A DNA stretch of 64,000 bases from Lacticaseibacillus kribbianus. Its GTDB lineage: Bacteria; Bacillota; Bacilli; Lactobacillales; Lactobacillaceae. The stretch lies in contig NZ_JAIPUL010000004.1 of assembly GCF_020180945.1 (NCBI RefSeq), positions 124,001 through 188,000 of the forward strand, in the 5' to 3' direction. The notes beneath the pieces are model-generated. The model searched no databases. It had not been told where the DNA came from and was given only the letters and a program-made list of their open reading frames with translations. Within the stretch, counting starts at the first letter, position 1. Each line of letters begins with the position of its first letter. The translations under genes and the position numbers were made by a program. Shown piece by piece: positions 16,415-24,046 of the stretch.

Positions 16415-16969
16415 ATGACAGAACCGACTTGGTGGGGGGACCGCTCCCCGCTGTTGAAGGCCTACCACGACGATGAGTGGGGCGTGCCCAAGCACAACGA
16501 CCGCGACCTGTTCGAAATTTTGTCGCTTGAGGGCCTGCAGATCGGCCTGAACTGGGAGCTGGTGCTCAAAAAGCGCGCGGCCTTCAACGCCGCGTTCCAT
16601 GATTTTGACCCGCGGCAGGTGTCGCGGATGACCCAGGCGGACCTTGAGCCTCTGATGCAAGACGCCGGGCTGATCCGCAACCGGCGCAAGCTCGAGGCCA
16701 TTGTGAACAACGCCGGCGTCGTGCTGGCGCTTGCCGGCAGGTACGGCAGCTTTGACCGCTACGTCTGGGGCTTCACCCAGGGCGTGCAGGTGATCCACCG
16801 GCCGAAGACCGCCGCCGACATTCCGACGCAAGACGCGCTGTCGCTTGCTGTGGCCAAGGACATGAAGAAACAAGGCATCAAGATGATCGGCCCGACCAGC
16901 GCCTACAGCTTCCTGCAGGGCGCCGGGGTGATCGACGACCACCTGGCGGGCTGGGTCCGCCTAGAATAA
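16415..16969 (+). CDS. tag: DNA-3-methyladenine glycosylase I
   Basis: Base-excision repair enzyme that removes 3-methyladenine from alkylated DNA. The 184 residues align along the Tag family: YHDDEWGVPKHNDRDLFE, LEGLQIGLNW (with the conserved Glu), QDAGLIRNRRKLEAIVNNA, and IGPTSAYSFLQGAGVIDDH. In the E. coli enzyme two Cys and two His bind a structural zinc. Here the two His are kept but the N-terminal Cys is absent (MTEPTWW) and the C-terminal one is replaced (DHLAGW). GGAGGTGA gives a strong ribosome site. The EamA gene follows after eight bases, probably in the same operon. Confidence 0.9.
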   Translation: MTEPTWWGDRSPLLKAYHDDEWGVPKHNDRDLFEILSLEGLQIGLNWELVLKKRAAFNAAFHDFDPRQVSRMTQADLEPLMQDAGLIRNRRKLEAIVNNAGVVLALAGRYGSFDRYVWGFTQGVQVIHRPKTAADIPTQDALSLAVAKDMKKQGIKMIGPTSAYSFLQGAGVIDDHLAGWVRLE

Positions 16970-16977
16970 GGAGAATT

Positions 16978-17892
16978 ATGCAGTCTAAACACCTGACCGG
17001 GATCCTGCTTGCGATCCTCGGGTCCTCGCTTTGGGGCGTGTCCGGCCCCGCCAGTTCCGTGCTGTTCGCCCAGGGCGTCGACGTCGCCTGGCTGATCAGC
17101 TCCAAAATGCTGATCGCCGGCGTCGTCACGCTGGGCTACGCCGCGCTCAAGGCGCCCAAGGCCCTGACGACGCCTTGGCGCACGGTCAAGGACACCGTGC
17201 AGATGATCGTGTTCATCCTGTTTGGGATGATCGCGATGCAGTTCGTGTACTTCAAGGCCGTCGCGGTGGCCAACGCGCCGACCGCCACCATCCTGCAGTA
17301 CCTCTCGCCGATCGTGGTGCTGGTGGTGCTGGCGGTGCGCACGCTGATGCTGCCGCGGCGCAGCGACGTGGTGATCATCGGCTTTGCGATGCTCGGCACG
17401 CTTTTGATCGTGACCAAGGGCCGGCTGACCAGCCTGGCCATCACCCCGCAGGCGCTGTTTTGGGGGCTGTTGGCCGCGGTGGCGGCCGCGACCTACACGC
17501 TTTTGCCCGGCGAACTGCTGCAGCGCCACTCGCCGGTGGTGGTCACCGGCTGGGCACAGCTGCTCGGCGGCCTGATCATGACCGCGTGGGCGCCGGCCTG
17601 GCGCGACGTGCCGCACCTCAACGCACTTGGGTGGGGCTGCTACGCCTTCGTGGTGATCGGCGGCACCATCGTCGCCTACCTGGTCTACCTGGCGAGCCTG
17701 CAGTACATCACACCGACCGCGGCCAGCTTGCTGGACGCCTTCGAGCCGCTGGCCGCGACGGTGATCGCCGTCGCGTTCCTCGGCACCCGGCTGAGCCCGT
17801 GGGAGCTGGTCGGCGGCCTGATCATCATCGGCACGGTGGTGGCCATGGCGCTTCTGGCGCCCAAGGCCCCGGGCGAGTCCGCCGCACCGTGA
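16978..17892 (+). CDS. EamA/DMT family transporter
   Basis: A 304-residue membrane protein with about ten hydrophobic helices arranged as two EamA repeats (for example GSSLWGVSGPASSVLFAQG at the N-terminus and ASLLDAFEPLAATVIAVAFL in the second half). The family exports metabolites or amino acids; the substrate is unknown. AAGGAG lies immediately upstream, and the gene starts eight bases after tag, so co-transcription is likely. Confidence 0.9.
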   Translation: MQSKHLTGILLAILGSSLWGVSGPASSVLFAQGVDVAWLISSKMLIAGVVTLGYAALKAPKALTTPWRTVKDTVQMIVFILFGMIAMQFVYFKAVAVANAPTATILQYLSPIVVLVVLAVRTLMLPRRSDVVIIGFAMLGTLLIVTKGRLTSLAITPQALFWGLLAAVAAATYTLLPGELLQRHSPVVVTGWAQLLGGLIMTAWAPAWRDVPHLNALGWGCYAFVVIGGTIVAYLVYLASLQYITPTAASLLDAFEPLAATVIAVAFLGTRLSPWELVGGLIIIGTVVAMALLAPKAPGESAAP

Positions 17893-17897
17893 GCGCA

Positions 17898-17937
17898 CAA
17901 ACAGCCCGCATTCCACTGATGGAATGCGGGCTGTTTG
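17898..17937. terminator. intrinsic terminator
   Basis: A perfect 18-bp stem (CAAACAGCCCGCATTCCA at 17898-17915 and its complement at 17920-17937) with a CTGA loop. The T-run is short. Confidence 0.8.
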
Positions 17938-18011
17938 CATTGACGCGTTGTTGCAGGTTGAATCTGGTCATCGCAATCTGGTTGATCTCGTTTGTGTTTT
18001 AGCAATTCTGC

Positions 18012-18200
18012 CTAGCGGTGCCGCGGATCCGTGTGGGGGAAGTCCGCCAGCAGGTTCGGCAGCTTGGTCTGGTGCTGATCCTGGCGCAGGCCGAGGATGT
18101 AGCCGTTCTTGACGCGCAGCGTGTACGTGACCTTGGGCTGAAGCTTCAGGGGCCGACCTTGGGCGTCGACCAGGGGGTAGCCGTGTTTGATATCGGGCAT
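18012..18200 (-). CDS. small hypothetical protein
   Basis: A 62-residue protein without recognised family, cysteine or membrane segment; it contains KVTYTLRVKNGYILGLRQDQ and a His-rich tail. AAAGGAGG seven bases before the ATG at 18200 is a strong ribosome site and the main support; an earlier in-frame ATG (18230) lacks one. It stands alone on the minus strand between two plus-strand genes. Confidence 0.62.
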   Translation of the reverse strand: MPDIKHGYPLVDAQGRPLKLQPKVTYTLRVKNGYILGLRQDQHQTKLPNLLADFPHTDPRHR

Positions 18201-18322
18201 TGTGACGCCTCCTTTGGTGCGTGGTGCCATTATTCGTCTACATCAATTATACACCCAAGACGCCGAGCCTGTTTTTTGGCCGTGATTGTTTACCAAAACA
18301 TAGACACTGGGCCGCGGCGTCC

Positions 18323-18351
18323 TTCACGCTGGGCCTTGAAAATGCTACAAT
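18323..18351 (+). promoter_or_regulatory. sigma-A promoter
   Basis: TTCACG (18323-18328), a 17-base spacer ending in TGC, and TACAAT (18346-18351) form an extended -10 promoter for the gene at 18384. Confidence 0.6.
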
Positions 18352-18383
18352 AGGGGCAATTACGACAATGGAGGGCCACACAC

Positions 18384-18872
18384 ATGGATCAATTTGGCGT
18401 CAGCGAGCTGGCCGACTGGCTTGAAAGCAACACCGAAGCGCTACTAACGAAGCAGGCCAAGATGCCGCTCACCCGCGTTTTTGACGCGGTCGATTACCTG
18501 GAGGTCCTGGCACACCCGGCCGCGACCTACCTGGACATGCCGCAGGGGACGTACTACCGCGAGGAGTCCGACCACAAGCTGAACCTGCTGGCGGACGACC
18601 AGCCGCTGGCTGCGCTGCAGGATCGCATCATGGTCAACCACGTCGACGGCTCCATCGTGCGCGACGAGCTGAACTTCACGTACAACCACGAACCGGTCTT
18701 CGAGCCGGACTACTCGGCCAAAAAGGACCTGAACCTGATCAAGTACGGCTTCGAGGTGATCGGCGCGGTTGCAACCTCCGGGCACAAGCAGACCGTGACC
18801 GACGCCTTGGCCAAGGACGCGGTGGTCACCCTGGTGGTGGCCGCGGCGCGCTTCGCCCAGTGGCAGGCCTAG
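18384..18872 (+). CDS. conserved hypothetical protein
   Basis: A 162-residue soluble acidic protein that I do not recognise. It begins MDQFGVSELADWLESN and contains two stretches of YREESDHKLNLL type. GGAGGG precedes the ATG and a promoter lies 32 bases upstream. The convergent small gene on the other strand ends only four bases away, with no terminator between them, so the two mRNAs may overlap at their 3' ends. Confidence 0.75.
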   Translation: MDQFGVSELADWLESNTEALLTKQAKMPLTRVFDAVDYLEVLAHPAATYLDMPQGTYYREESDHKLNLLADDQPLAALQDRIMVNHVDGSIVRDELNFTYNHEPVFEPDYSAKKDLNLIKYGFEVIGAVATSGHKQTVTDALAKDAVVTLVVAAARFAQWQA

Positions 18873-18876
18873 CCGC

Positions 18877-19113
18877 CTAGTCCGCGGCCGGCACGAGCCA
18901 GTCAGTGTCGAACAGCTGGTGCAGCCTTGTCGACACCGGCACCCATAACTTAGCTTGCAAAATGGCGCTGATGACCGCCCAGAACTGGGGGTCGTCGCGC
19001 TGTTTTTGGTTGGTCTCGATCACCAGGGGCGCCCCGTTCTCGAGGTGGCCGGTGATGGTCGGGTAGCTGATGTGATCGAGCTGAACGGTGTAGACGTTGG
19101 TTTGCAGTTTCAT
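18877..19113 (-). CDS. small hypothetical protein
   Basis: A 78-residue protein starting MKLQTNVYTVQLDHISYPT and ending WLVPAAD, without a recognised domain. GAAGGGA lies about ten bases before the ATG. The segment HLENGAPLVIETNQKQRDD suggests a compact beta-sheet protein. It is convergent with the unknown gene at 18384-18872. Confidence 0.65.
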   Translation of the reverse strand: MKLQTNVYTVQLDHISYPTITGHLENGAPLVIETNQKQRDDPQFWAVISAILQAKLWVPVSTRLHQLFDTDWLVPAAD

Positions 19114-19363
19114 CGTGGTCGTGTCCCTTCGCTGGCGGTGATCCGCCGATTCAATAAGGTCAGTGTACCCGCCGGGTGTGCGCGAATCGCGCCGGATGTG
19201 TGGGGATTGTGTGAAGGCTTTCTTAAAGAGAGGTAAAGGTGCGCAAAGCCGCGGGCTACGCTATACTGAAAGAAGCAGCGGCCGCGCGAAAACGCCCGGC
19301 CCGCGCCGCCCGCCCACGATTGCGGCGGGTGGTAACCAGATTCATGAGAGGAACGTGATACTA

Positions 19364-20533
19364 GTGACCGATGTTCGGCGCTTGACCGAAGAGGATGAGT
19401 CCAGCTTTTACGCGCTGGCCCGCTACGCCTTCCACAAGCCGCAAAGCGAGACGCGCGACCGCGCCTTCGCCAGCCTGTACGCCCACAGCGATGCCTGGGG
19501 CACCGGCAACCCGCTTAGCTCCGGGCTTTTGGGGACCCATTTTGTGGTCGACCTGGCCGGGGTGACCTACAAGATGAGCGGGGTCGGCTACGTGGCCAGC
19601 TACCCGGAGGCCAGCGGTCAGGGCGGCATCCGCACCATCATGGCCCAGGCCTTCGCCGACATGCGGGCCAACGGGGAGACGCTGTCCTACCTCGCGCCGT
19701 TTTCCGCCACGTTCTACCGGCGCTTCGGCTACGAGGGGGCGTTCGACCAGGTCACCCACGAGATGGCCGCCGCGGACCTGCCTAAGGTGCCGCGCCACTC
19801 CGGAGCCGTGACCGTGGTGCGGGTGCCGTTTCGCGCCGCGATCGACGCGATGGCGGCGGTGTACGGCCGCAGCAAGGAGACCACGCGCGGCGGGCTGCGC
19901 CGCGCCGACTGGTGGTGGCTGAACATGGCCGACCATTACCCGAACCGCGAGGCCGCCGTGGCGATGCTCGGCGACCACCCGACCGGCTACGTGATCTACG
20001 AGCGGGTGGGGGACCTGTTTTGGGTGCACGAGCTGTTTTACGACGACCTGGAAAGCCTGCTGGCGCTGACCCAGTTCTGCGCCGCGCACCGCACGGCCTT
20101 CGCGCGCTTTCGCTACACCACCGGCGATCCCGAGTCCCTGCACGACCTGCTGCCGGACCCAAGTGTTCTGACCTCGCAGGTGCGGCCGTACATGATGGCG
20201 CGCATCGTCGACGTTGAGGACTTCATGACCCGCTACCCGTACCAGGTCTCCGACCTGGCGCCGGTGGTGTTCGGCATCAAGGACGACAACATCCCGGAAA
20301 ACGACGGGCGCTGGCGCCTGGCCATCAATGACGGGCAGGCCAGCTTCACGAGGGACACCAGCGGCGTGCCGGCGATCACGCTGACCATCCAGGAGCTGGT
20401 CAAGGTCTGCTTCGGCGTGCGGTCACTGCGGGATGCGTACAACTTCGGTCTGATCGACGGCGACCCGTTCACCGTCGCCAGCCTCGACGACGCCTTCCTG
20501 CAGCGGCAGACGCAGCTGTTCGATTACTTCTAA
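19364..20533 (+). CDS. Eis-like GNAT N-acetyltransferase
   Basis: A 389-residue enzyme with the three-part Eis layout: an N-terminal GNAT domain with the acetyl-CoA loop ASGQGGIRTIMAQAF, a second degenerate GNAT domain, and a C-terminal sterol-carrier-like domain (about 285-389). The C-terminal carboxylate FDYF is typical of Eis enzymes, which acetylate amines such as aminoglycosides or lysines. The GTG at 19364 has GAGAGGA about 11 bases upstream; an alternative GTG at 19355 is too close. Substrate not known. Confidence 0.85.
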   Translation: MTDVRRLTEEDESSFYALARYAFHKPQSETRDRAFASLYAHSDAWGTGNPLSSGLLGTHFVVDLAGVTYKMSGVGYVASYPEASGQGGIRTIMAQAFADMRANGETLSYLAPFSATFYRRFGYEGAFDQVTHEMAAADLPKVPRHSGAVTVVRVPFRAAIDAMAAVYGRSKETTRGGLRRADWWWLNMADHYPNREAAVAMLGDHPTGYVIYERVGDLFWVHELFYDDLESLLALTQFCAAHRTAFARFRYTTGDPESLHDLLPDPSVLTSQVRPYMMARIVDVEDFMTRYPYQVSDLAPVVFGIKDDNIPENDGRWRLAINDGQASFTRDTSGVPAITLTIQELVKVCFGVRSLRDAYNFGLIDGDPFTVASLDDAFLQRQTQLFDYF

Positions 20534-20549
20534 CGAAGACGTCCCAATT

Positions 20550-20578
20550 GCGTTGACTCAACGGTCAACGCTTTTTTT
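20550..20578 (+). terminator. intrinsic terminator that resembles the downstream TetR operator
   Basis: GCGTTGAC (20550-20557) pairs with GTCAACGC (20564-20571), followed by seven T residues. The 20 bases 20551-20570 match the operator at 20628-20647 at 17 of 20 positions, so the stem may also be a repressor site. Confidence 0.85.
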
Positions 20579-20613
20579 GTCCCTACGCCCGCGCGGGGTT
20601 GCAGCGGGTCACC

Positions 20614-20659
20614 ATTGACTCAATAATCGTTGACTCGCCAGTCAACGACCGACTATACT
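20614..20659 (+). promoter_or_regulatory. promoter and TetR-type operator of the ABC exporter operon
   Basis: TTGACT (20630-20635) and TATACT (20654-20659) are 18 bases apart. CGTTGACTCGCCAGTCAACG (20628-20647), with perfect 8-bp arms, covers the -35. A second palindrome, ATTGACTCAAT (20614-20624), lies just upstream. The TetR gene at the end of the operon is the likely repressor. Confidence 0.7.
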
Positions 20660-20709
20660 CACCTCGATAGCAATCCAGAAGAGGCAAGACCTCACGGGAG
20701 GAAGAAATC

Positions 20710-21615
20710 ATGACCGAAGTAGTGGCAATCAATCATTTGCAAAAGCGGTTCGGGAAGTTCGAGGCCCTCAAGGACATCAGCCTGACCGTCAACGCGGGCG
20801 AGGTGTTCGGCTTCATTGGCCCCAACGGCGCGGGGAAGTCGACCACCATCCGCACGCTCCTAGGCATCCTGAAGGCCAGCGGCGGGTCCGCGACCATTTT
20901 TGGCCAGGACGTCTGGAAGGACGCCGTGGCGATTCACAAGCGCCTCGCGTACGTGCCTGGGGACGTCTACCTGTGGCCGAACCTGACCGGCGGCGAGGTG
21001 ATCGACCTGTTCCTGAAGCTGAACGGGGAGCAACACAGCGCCCGCACCGACGAGTTGATCAAGCTGTTCGAGCTCGACGCGACCAAGAAGTGCCGGACGT
21101 ACTCCAAGGGGAACCGCCAGAAGGTCGCGCTGATCGCCGCCTTCTCGAGCGACGCGGCGCTTTACGTGTTCGACGAGCCGACCTCCGGCCTTGACCCGCT
21201 GATGGAGGAGGTCTTCCAGACCCAGGTGCTGGCGCTGAAGCAGGCGGGCAAAAGCGTGCTGCTGTCCTCGCACATCCTGAGCGAGGTCGAGCGCATGTGC
21301 GACCGCATCGCGATCATCCGCGAGGGCCGCATCATCGAAACCGGCACCCTGGACGCGATGCGCCAGCTGTCGCGCAGCACCGTGCGCGTCACCACGACCG
21401 CGCCGCTCGCTATCATCGGCAAGCGTCCGGACGTGCACCAGTTCAAGGCGGAAGGCGACCACACCGCAACGTTTGCCGTCGACTCCGAGAACCTCGGGGC
21501 CGTGATGACCACGCTGACCGGGCTTGGCATCGTGGCGCTGCAGAGCACGCCGCCGACACTCGAGGACCTGTTCCTGCGCTACTACAACCAAGGCGGTGAG
21601 CACGATGGCCAATAA
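20710..21615 (+). CDS. ABC transporter ATP-binding protein
   Basis: A 301-residue ATPase of the drug-export type: Walker A GPNGAGKST, signature YSKGNRQKV (a variant of LSGGQ), Walker B LYVFDEPTSGLDP and the H-loop SSHILSEVE. The final 80 residues are the C-terminal extension found in DrrA/CcmA-like exporters. GGGAGG precedes the ATG. It is the first gene of an operon with a permease and a TetR regulator. Antibiotic or metabolite export is inferred from family; the substrate is unknown. Confidence 0.93.
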   Translation: MTEVVAINHLQKRFGKFEALKDISLTVNAGEVFGFIGPNGAGKSTTIRTLLGILKASGGSATIFGQDVWKDAVAIHKRLAYVPGDVYLWPNLTGGEVIDLFLKLNGEQHSARTDELIKLFELDATKKCRTYSKGNRQKVALIAAFSSDAALYVFDEPTSGLDPLMEEVFQTQVLALKQAGKSVLLSSHILSEVERMCDRIAIIREGRIIETGTLDAMRQLSRSTVRVTTTAPLAIIGKRPDVHQFKAEGDHTATFAVDSENLGAVMTTLTGLGIVALQSTPPTLEDLFLRYYNQGGEHDGQ

Positions 21616-23224
21616 GTTCAAGTCCGTGGGCCTCGTGCTGGCGCTGAACCTGCGCCGCGACTGGCTAAAAATTGTGTTTTGGCTGCTCGGCCTGGGTGGG
21701 CTGATGACCGCCGCAGCCGCCAAGTTCGACGGCCTGTACTCGACCCAAAAGGCGATGGCCTCGATCTCCGAGACCCTGAGCACGCCGGCGATGGTCAGCA
21801 TGTTCGGGCCCTTCACGCCCAAGCCGCCCTACACCGTGGCCGTGATCTACGGCGCGATGATGATGGTCTTCATGGGGCTGTTTTCGGCGATGATGAACGT
21901 GTACTTCGCCGTGCACGCCACCCGCGTCGAGGAGGACGCCGGGCGCACCGAGTTCGTCCTGGCCCACGCGGTCGGGCGCCAAAGCCCGCTGGCCGCGGCG
22001 ATTCTGGAGCTGGCGGCGATCAACCTCGTCGCCGGCGTCCTGGAGGCGCTGGGGCTGCAGGCCGCCAACATGACCGGGGGCTCAGCGGAAGGCAACTGGC
22101 TGTTCGGGCTGGGACTGGCGGTCTTCGGCTTCATGTTCGGCTGCTTCTCGCTGTTGATCGCCCAGGTCGCAAGCTCCGGGCGCAGCGCGACGATCCTCAG
22201 CTACGTCCTGCTCGGCGGCCTGTACGTGGTGCGCATGGGCACCGACGTCCAGGACCCGGACCTCACGTGGTGGACGATTTTTGGCTGGATTGAAAAACTC
22301 GACCTGTACACCAAGAACACCTGGTGGCCGCTGCTTTTGATGCTCGGCCTGAGTGCGGTGGTGCTGGTCGTTGCGGTGGCGCTTTCCGCCGCGCGCGACA
22401 CCGGCGCCGGGCTGATTCAGCCGCGGGCCGGGCGCGCCCGCGCCTCGCGCTTCCTGGCCGGGCCGCTGACCCTGCTGGCGCGGCTTGAGCGCACCAGCAC
22501 CATCATCTGGCTGGTGTCCTTGTTCCTGCTCGGCGCCAGCTACGGCTCGATCTTCGGCACCATCGGCGACCTGGTCAAGACCAACCCGGCAATCGGGCAG
22601 CTGATGGGCAGCGGCGCGCTGCACGCGGCCGGGCGCACCATGGTGTTGACCTTTGCCAACAAGCTGAGCATCATTTTCGCCGTGGTCGCGACGATTCCGG
22701 CGGTGATCACGCTGCTGAAGCTCAACGGCGACGAGCGCGGCGGCTACCTCGAGCTGGTGCACGCCAAGCCCGTGTCGCGCCTGCGCCTGTACGTGAGCTT
22801 CCTGGTTCACGCGGTGCTGGCGGGGTCCGCGGCGCTTGTGCTGGGCATCCTCGGCATGGCGGTCGCCGGCTCGGCCAGCCTGACCACGACGCCGATCTCG
22901 ATTGCCCGCTACCTGCGCGCGTTCGTCGGCTACTGGCCGGCCCTGCTGGTGACGCTCGGCGTCGTGGCGCTGGTGGTTGCGGTGCTGCCGCGGCTTCAGG
23001 CCTGGACTTGGGCGATTCCGATCTACGGCGTGATGTCCCTTTACCTCGGGAACATGATCGGGCTGCCGGAGTGGGCGACCAAGATCACCCCGTACGGCTG
23101 GGTCAACCACGTGCCGGCGTCGGCCATCGACTGGGGCACCTTCGCCTGGATGAACGTGCTTGGCCTCGCCTTGATGGTCGCAGGTTACGTCGGCTACAAG
23201 CGGCGCGACCTGCTGGCCAACTGA
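21605..23224 (+). CDS. ABC-2 type permease, polyketide-exporter-like
   Basis: A 539-residue membrane protein with about twelve hydrophobic helices in two similar halves, matching the large permeases annotated as exporters of polyketide antibiotics (TnrB type). It has a motif in the first cytoplasmic part (RVEEDAGRTEFVLAHAVGR) that recurs in the second half as KLNGDERGGYLELVHAKPVS. The start overlaps the ATPase gene by 11 bases and is read from GGCGGTGA. It forms the transporter with that ATPase. Confidence 0.9.
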   Translation: MANKFKSVGLVLALNLRRDWLKIVFWLLGLGGLMTAAAAKFDGLYSTQKAMASISETLSTPAMVSMFGPFTPKPPYTVAVIYGAMMMVFMGLFSAMMNVYFAVHATRVEEDAGRTEFVLAHAVGRQSPLAAAILELAAINLVAGVLEALGLQAANMTGGSAEGNWLFGLGLAVFGFMFGCFSLLIAQVASSGRSATILSYVLLGGLYVVRMGTDVQDPDLTWWTIFGWIEKLDLYTKNTWWPLLLMLGLSAVVLVVAVALSAARDTGAGLIQPRAGRARASRFLAGPLTLLARLERTSTIIWLVSLFLLGASYGSIFGTIGDLVKTNPAIGQLMGSGALHAAGRTMVLTFANKLSIIFAVVATIPAVITLLKLNGDERGGYLELVHAKPVSRLRLYVSFLVHAVLAGSAALVLGILGMAVAGSASLTTTPISIARYLRAFVGYWPALLVTLGVVALVVAVLPRLQAWTWAIPIYGVMSLYLGNMIGLPEWATKITPYGWVNHVPASAIDWGTFAWMNVLGLALMVAGYVGYKRRDLLAN

Positions 23225-23231
23225 GGGCGCC

Positions 23232-23876
23232 GTGGGTGCGGCAAGAGACGCGGCCAAGGAAGCGCGCATCCTGACCGCGGCGATGCACGAGTTCGCGCAG
23301 GCGGGCTTTCGCGACGCCAAGACCGACGTGATCGCCAAGGAGGCGGGGGTCTCCAAGGGGCTGGTTTTCCACTACTTCCAGAGCAAGGCCAACCTGTACG
23401 TGGCGGCGGTGCGCTGGACGCTGCAGCGGATAAACGGCATCGCCGACTGGACCGTGTGGCAGGAGTCCCCGGACCTTCGAACCATGGTGCGGCGGGCGAT
23501 GCGCTACAAGCTGAAGCTGCAAGTCGAGTACCCCGACGAGTTCACCCTCAGCTTGGCCGCCTACTCCGACGGCAGCCAGCTGCCCGAGGAACTGCGGCCG
23601 CAGCTGATGGCGCTTTGGCAAGACGAGATCCAAGGCGCCATCCCGCAGCTGACCGGGCCGGTGTTCGCCCGGATGAGGCTGCGGGAGGGGGTCAAGGTCG
23701 CCACGGTGCAGAACCTGGTGGTGATGATGAGCGACCTGATCTCGAACAAGGCCAAGGCGTTCATGCGCCAGCACCCGGACGCTACCGTGGCGGACCTGGA
23801 GTGGCTGGTGGACGACACGCTGGACATCCTCGATGTGCTGGAGCACGGCTTTCTGGCCGGCCCGGCCACCGAATGA
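23232..23876 (+). CDS. TetR family transcriptional regulator
   Basis: A 214-residue repressor with an N-terminal helix-turn-helix (ILTAAMHEFAQAGFRDAKT, VSKGLVFHYFQSKANLY) and a helical ligand-binding domain. The GTG start at 23232 lies seven bases after the permease stop, with a weak ribosome site, so translation probably depends on the upstream gene. As the last gene of the exporter operon it likely binds the inverted repeats at the operon promoter and is released by the exported compound. Confidence 0.9.
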   Translation: MGAARDAAKEARILTAAMHEFAQAGFRDAKTDVIAKEAGVSKGLVFHYFQSKANLYVAAVRWTLQRINGIADWTVWQESPDLRTMVRRAMRYKLKLQVEYPDEFTLSLAAYSDGSQLPEELRPQLMALWQDEIQGAIPQLTGPVFARMRLREGVKVATVQNLVVMMSDLISNKAKAFMRQHPDATVADLEWLVDDTLDILDVLEHGFLAGPATE

Positions 23877-23889
23877 TAATCGAACTCTC

Positions 23890-23917
23890 AGGCAGTGGCC
23901 ATCGGCCGCTGCCTTTT
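23890..23917 (+). terminator. intrinsic terminator of the exporter operon
   Basis: AGGCAGTGGCC (23890-23900) pairs with GGCCGCTGCCT (23904-23914) with one mismatch, followed by TTTT. Confidence 0.8.
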
Positions 23918-23934
23918 GTGTGTCGCGACACACA
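23917..23934. promoter_or_regulatory. 18-bp perfect palindrome, candidate operator
   Basis: TGTGTGTCGCGACACACA directly follows the exporter terminator and lies about 110 bases upstream of the amino-acid permease gene. Its symmetry and size fit a repressor operator for the permease; no regulator gene adjoins it except the TetR gene upstream. Confidence 0.45.
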
Positions 23935-24046
23935 GAACTCTTACCGAAAAATAGCCGGCGCTTCACCGAGACGTCGGGCCCGGGCTGGTACCCTTGAGGC
24001 GTCTACCATTTGGAGACCGGAATATAGAGGGAAAGTTGGGGGTAAA

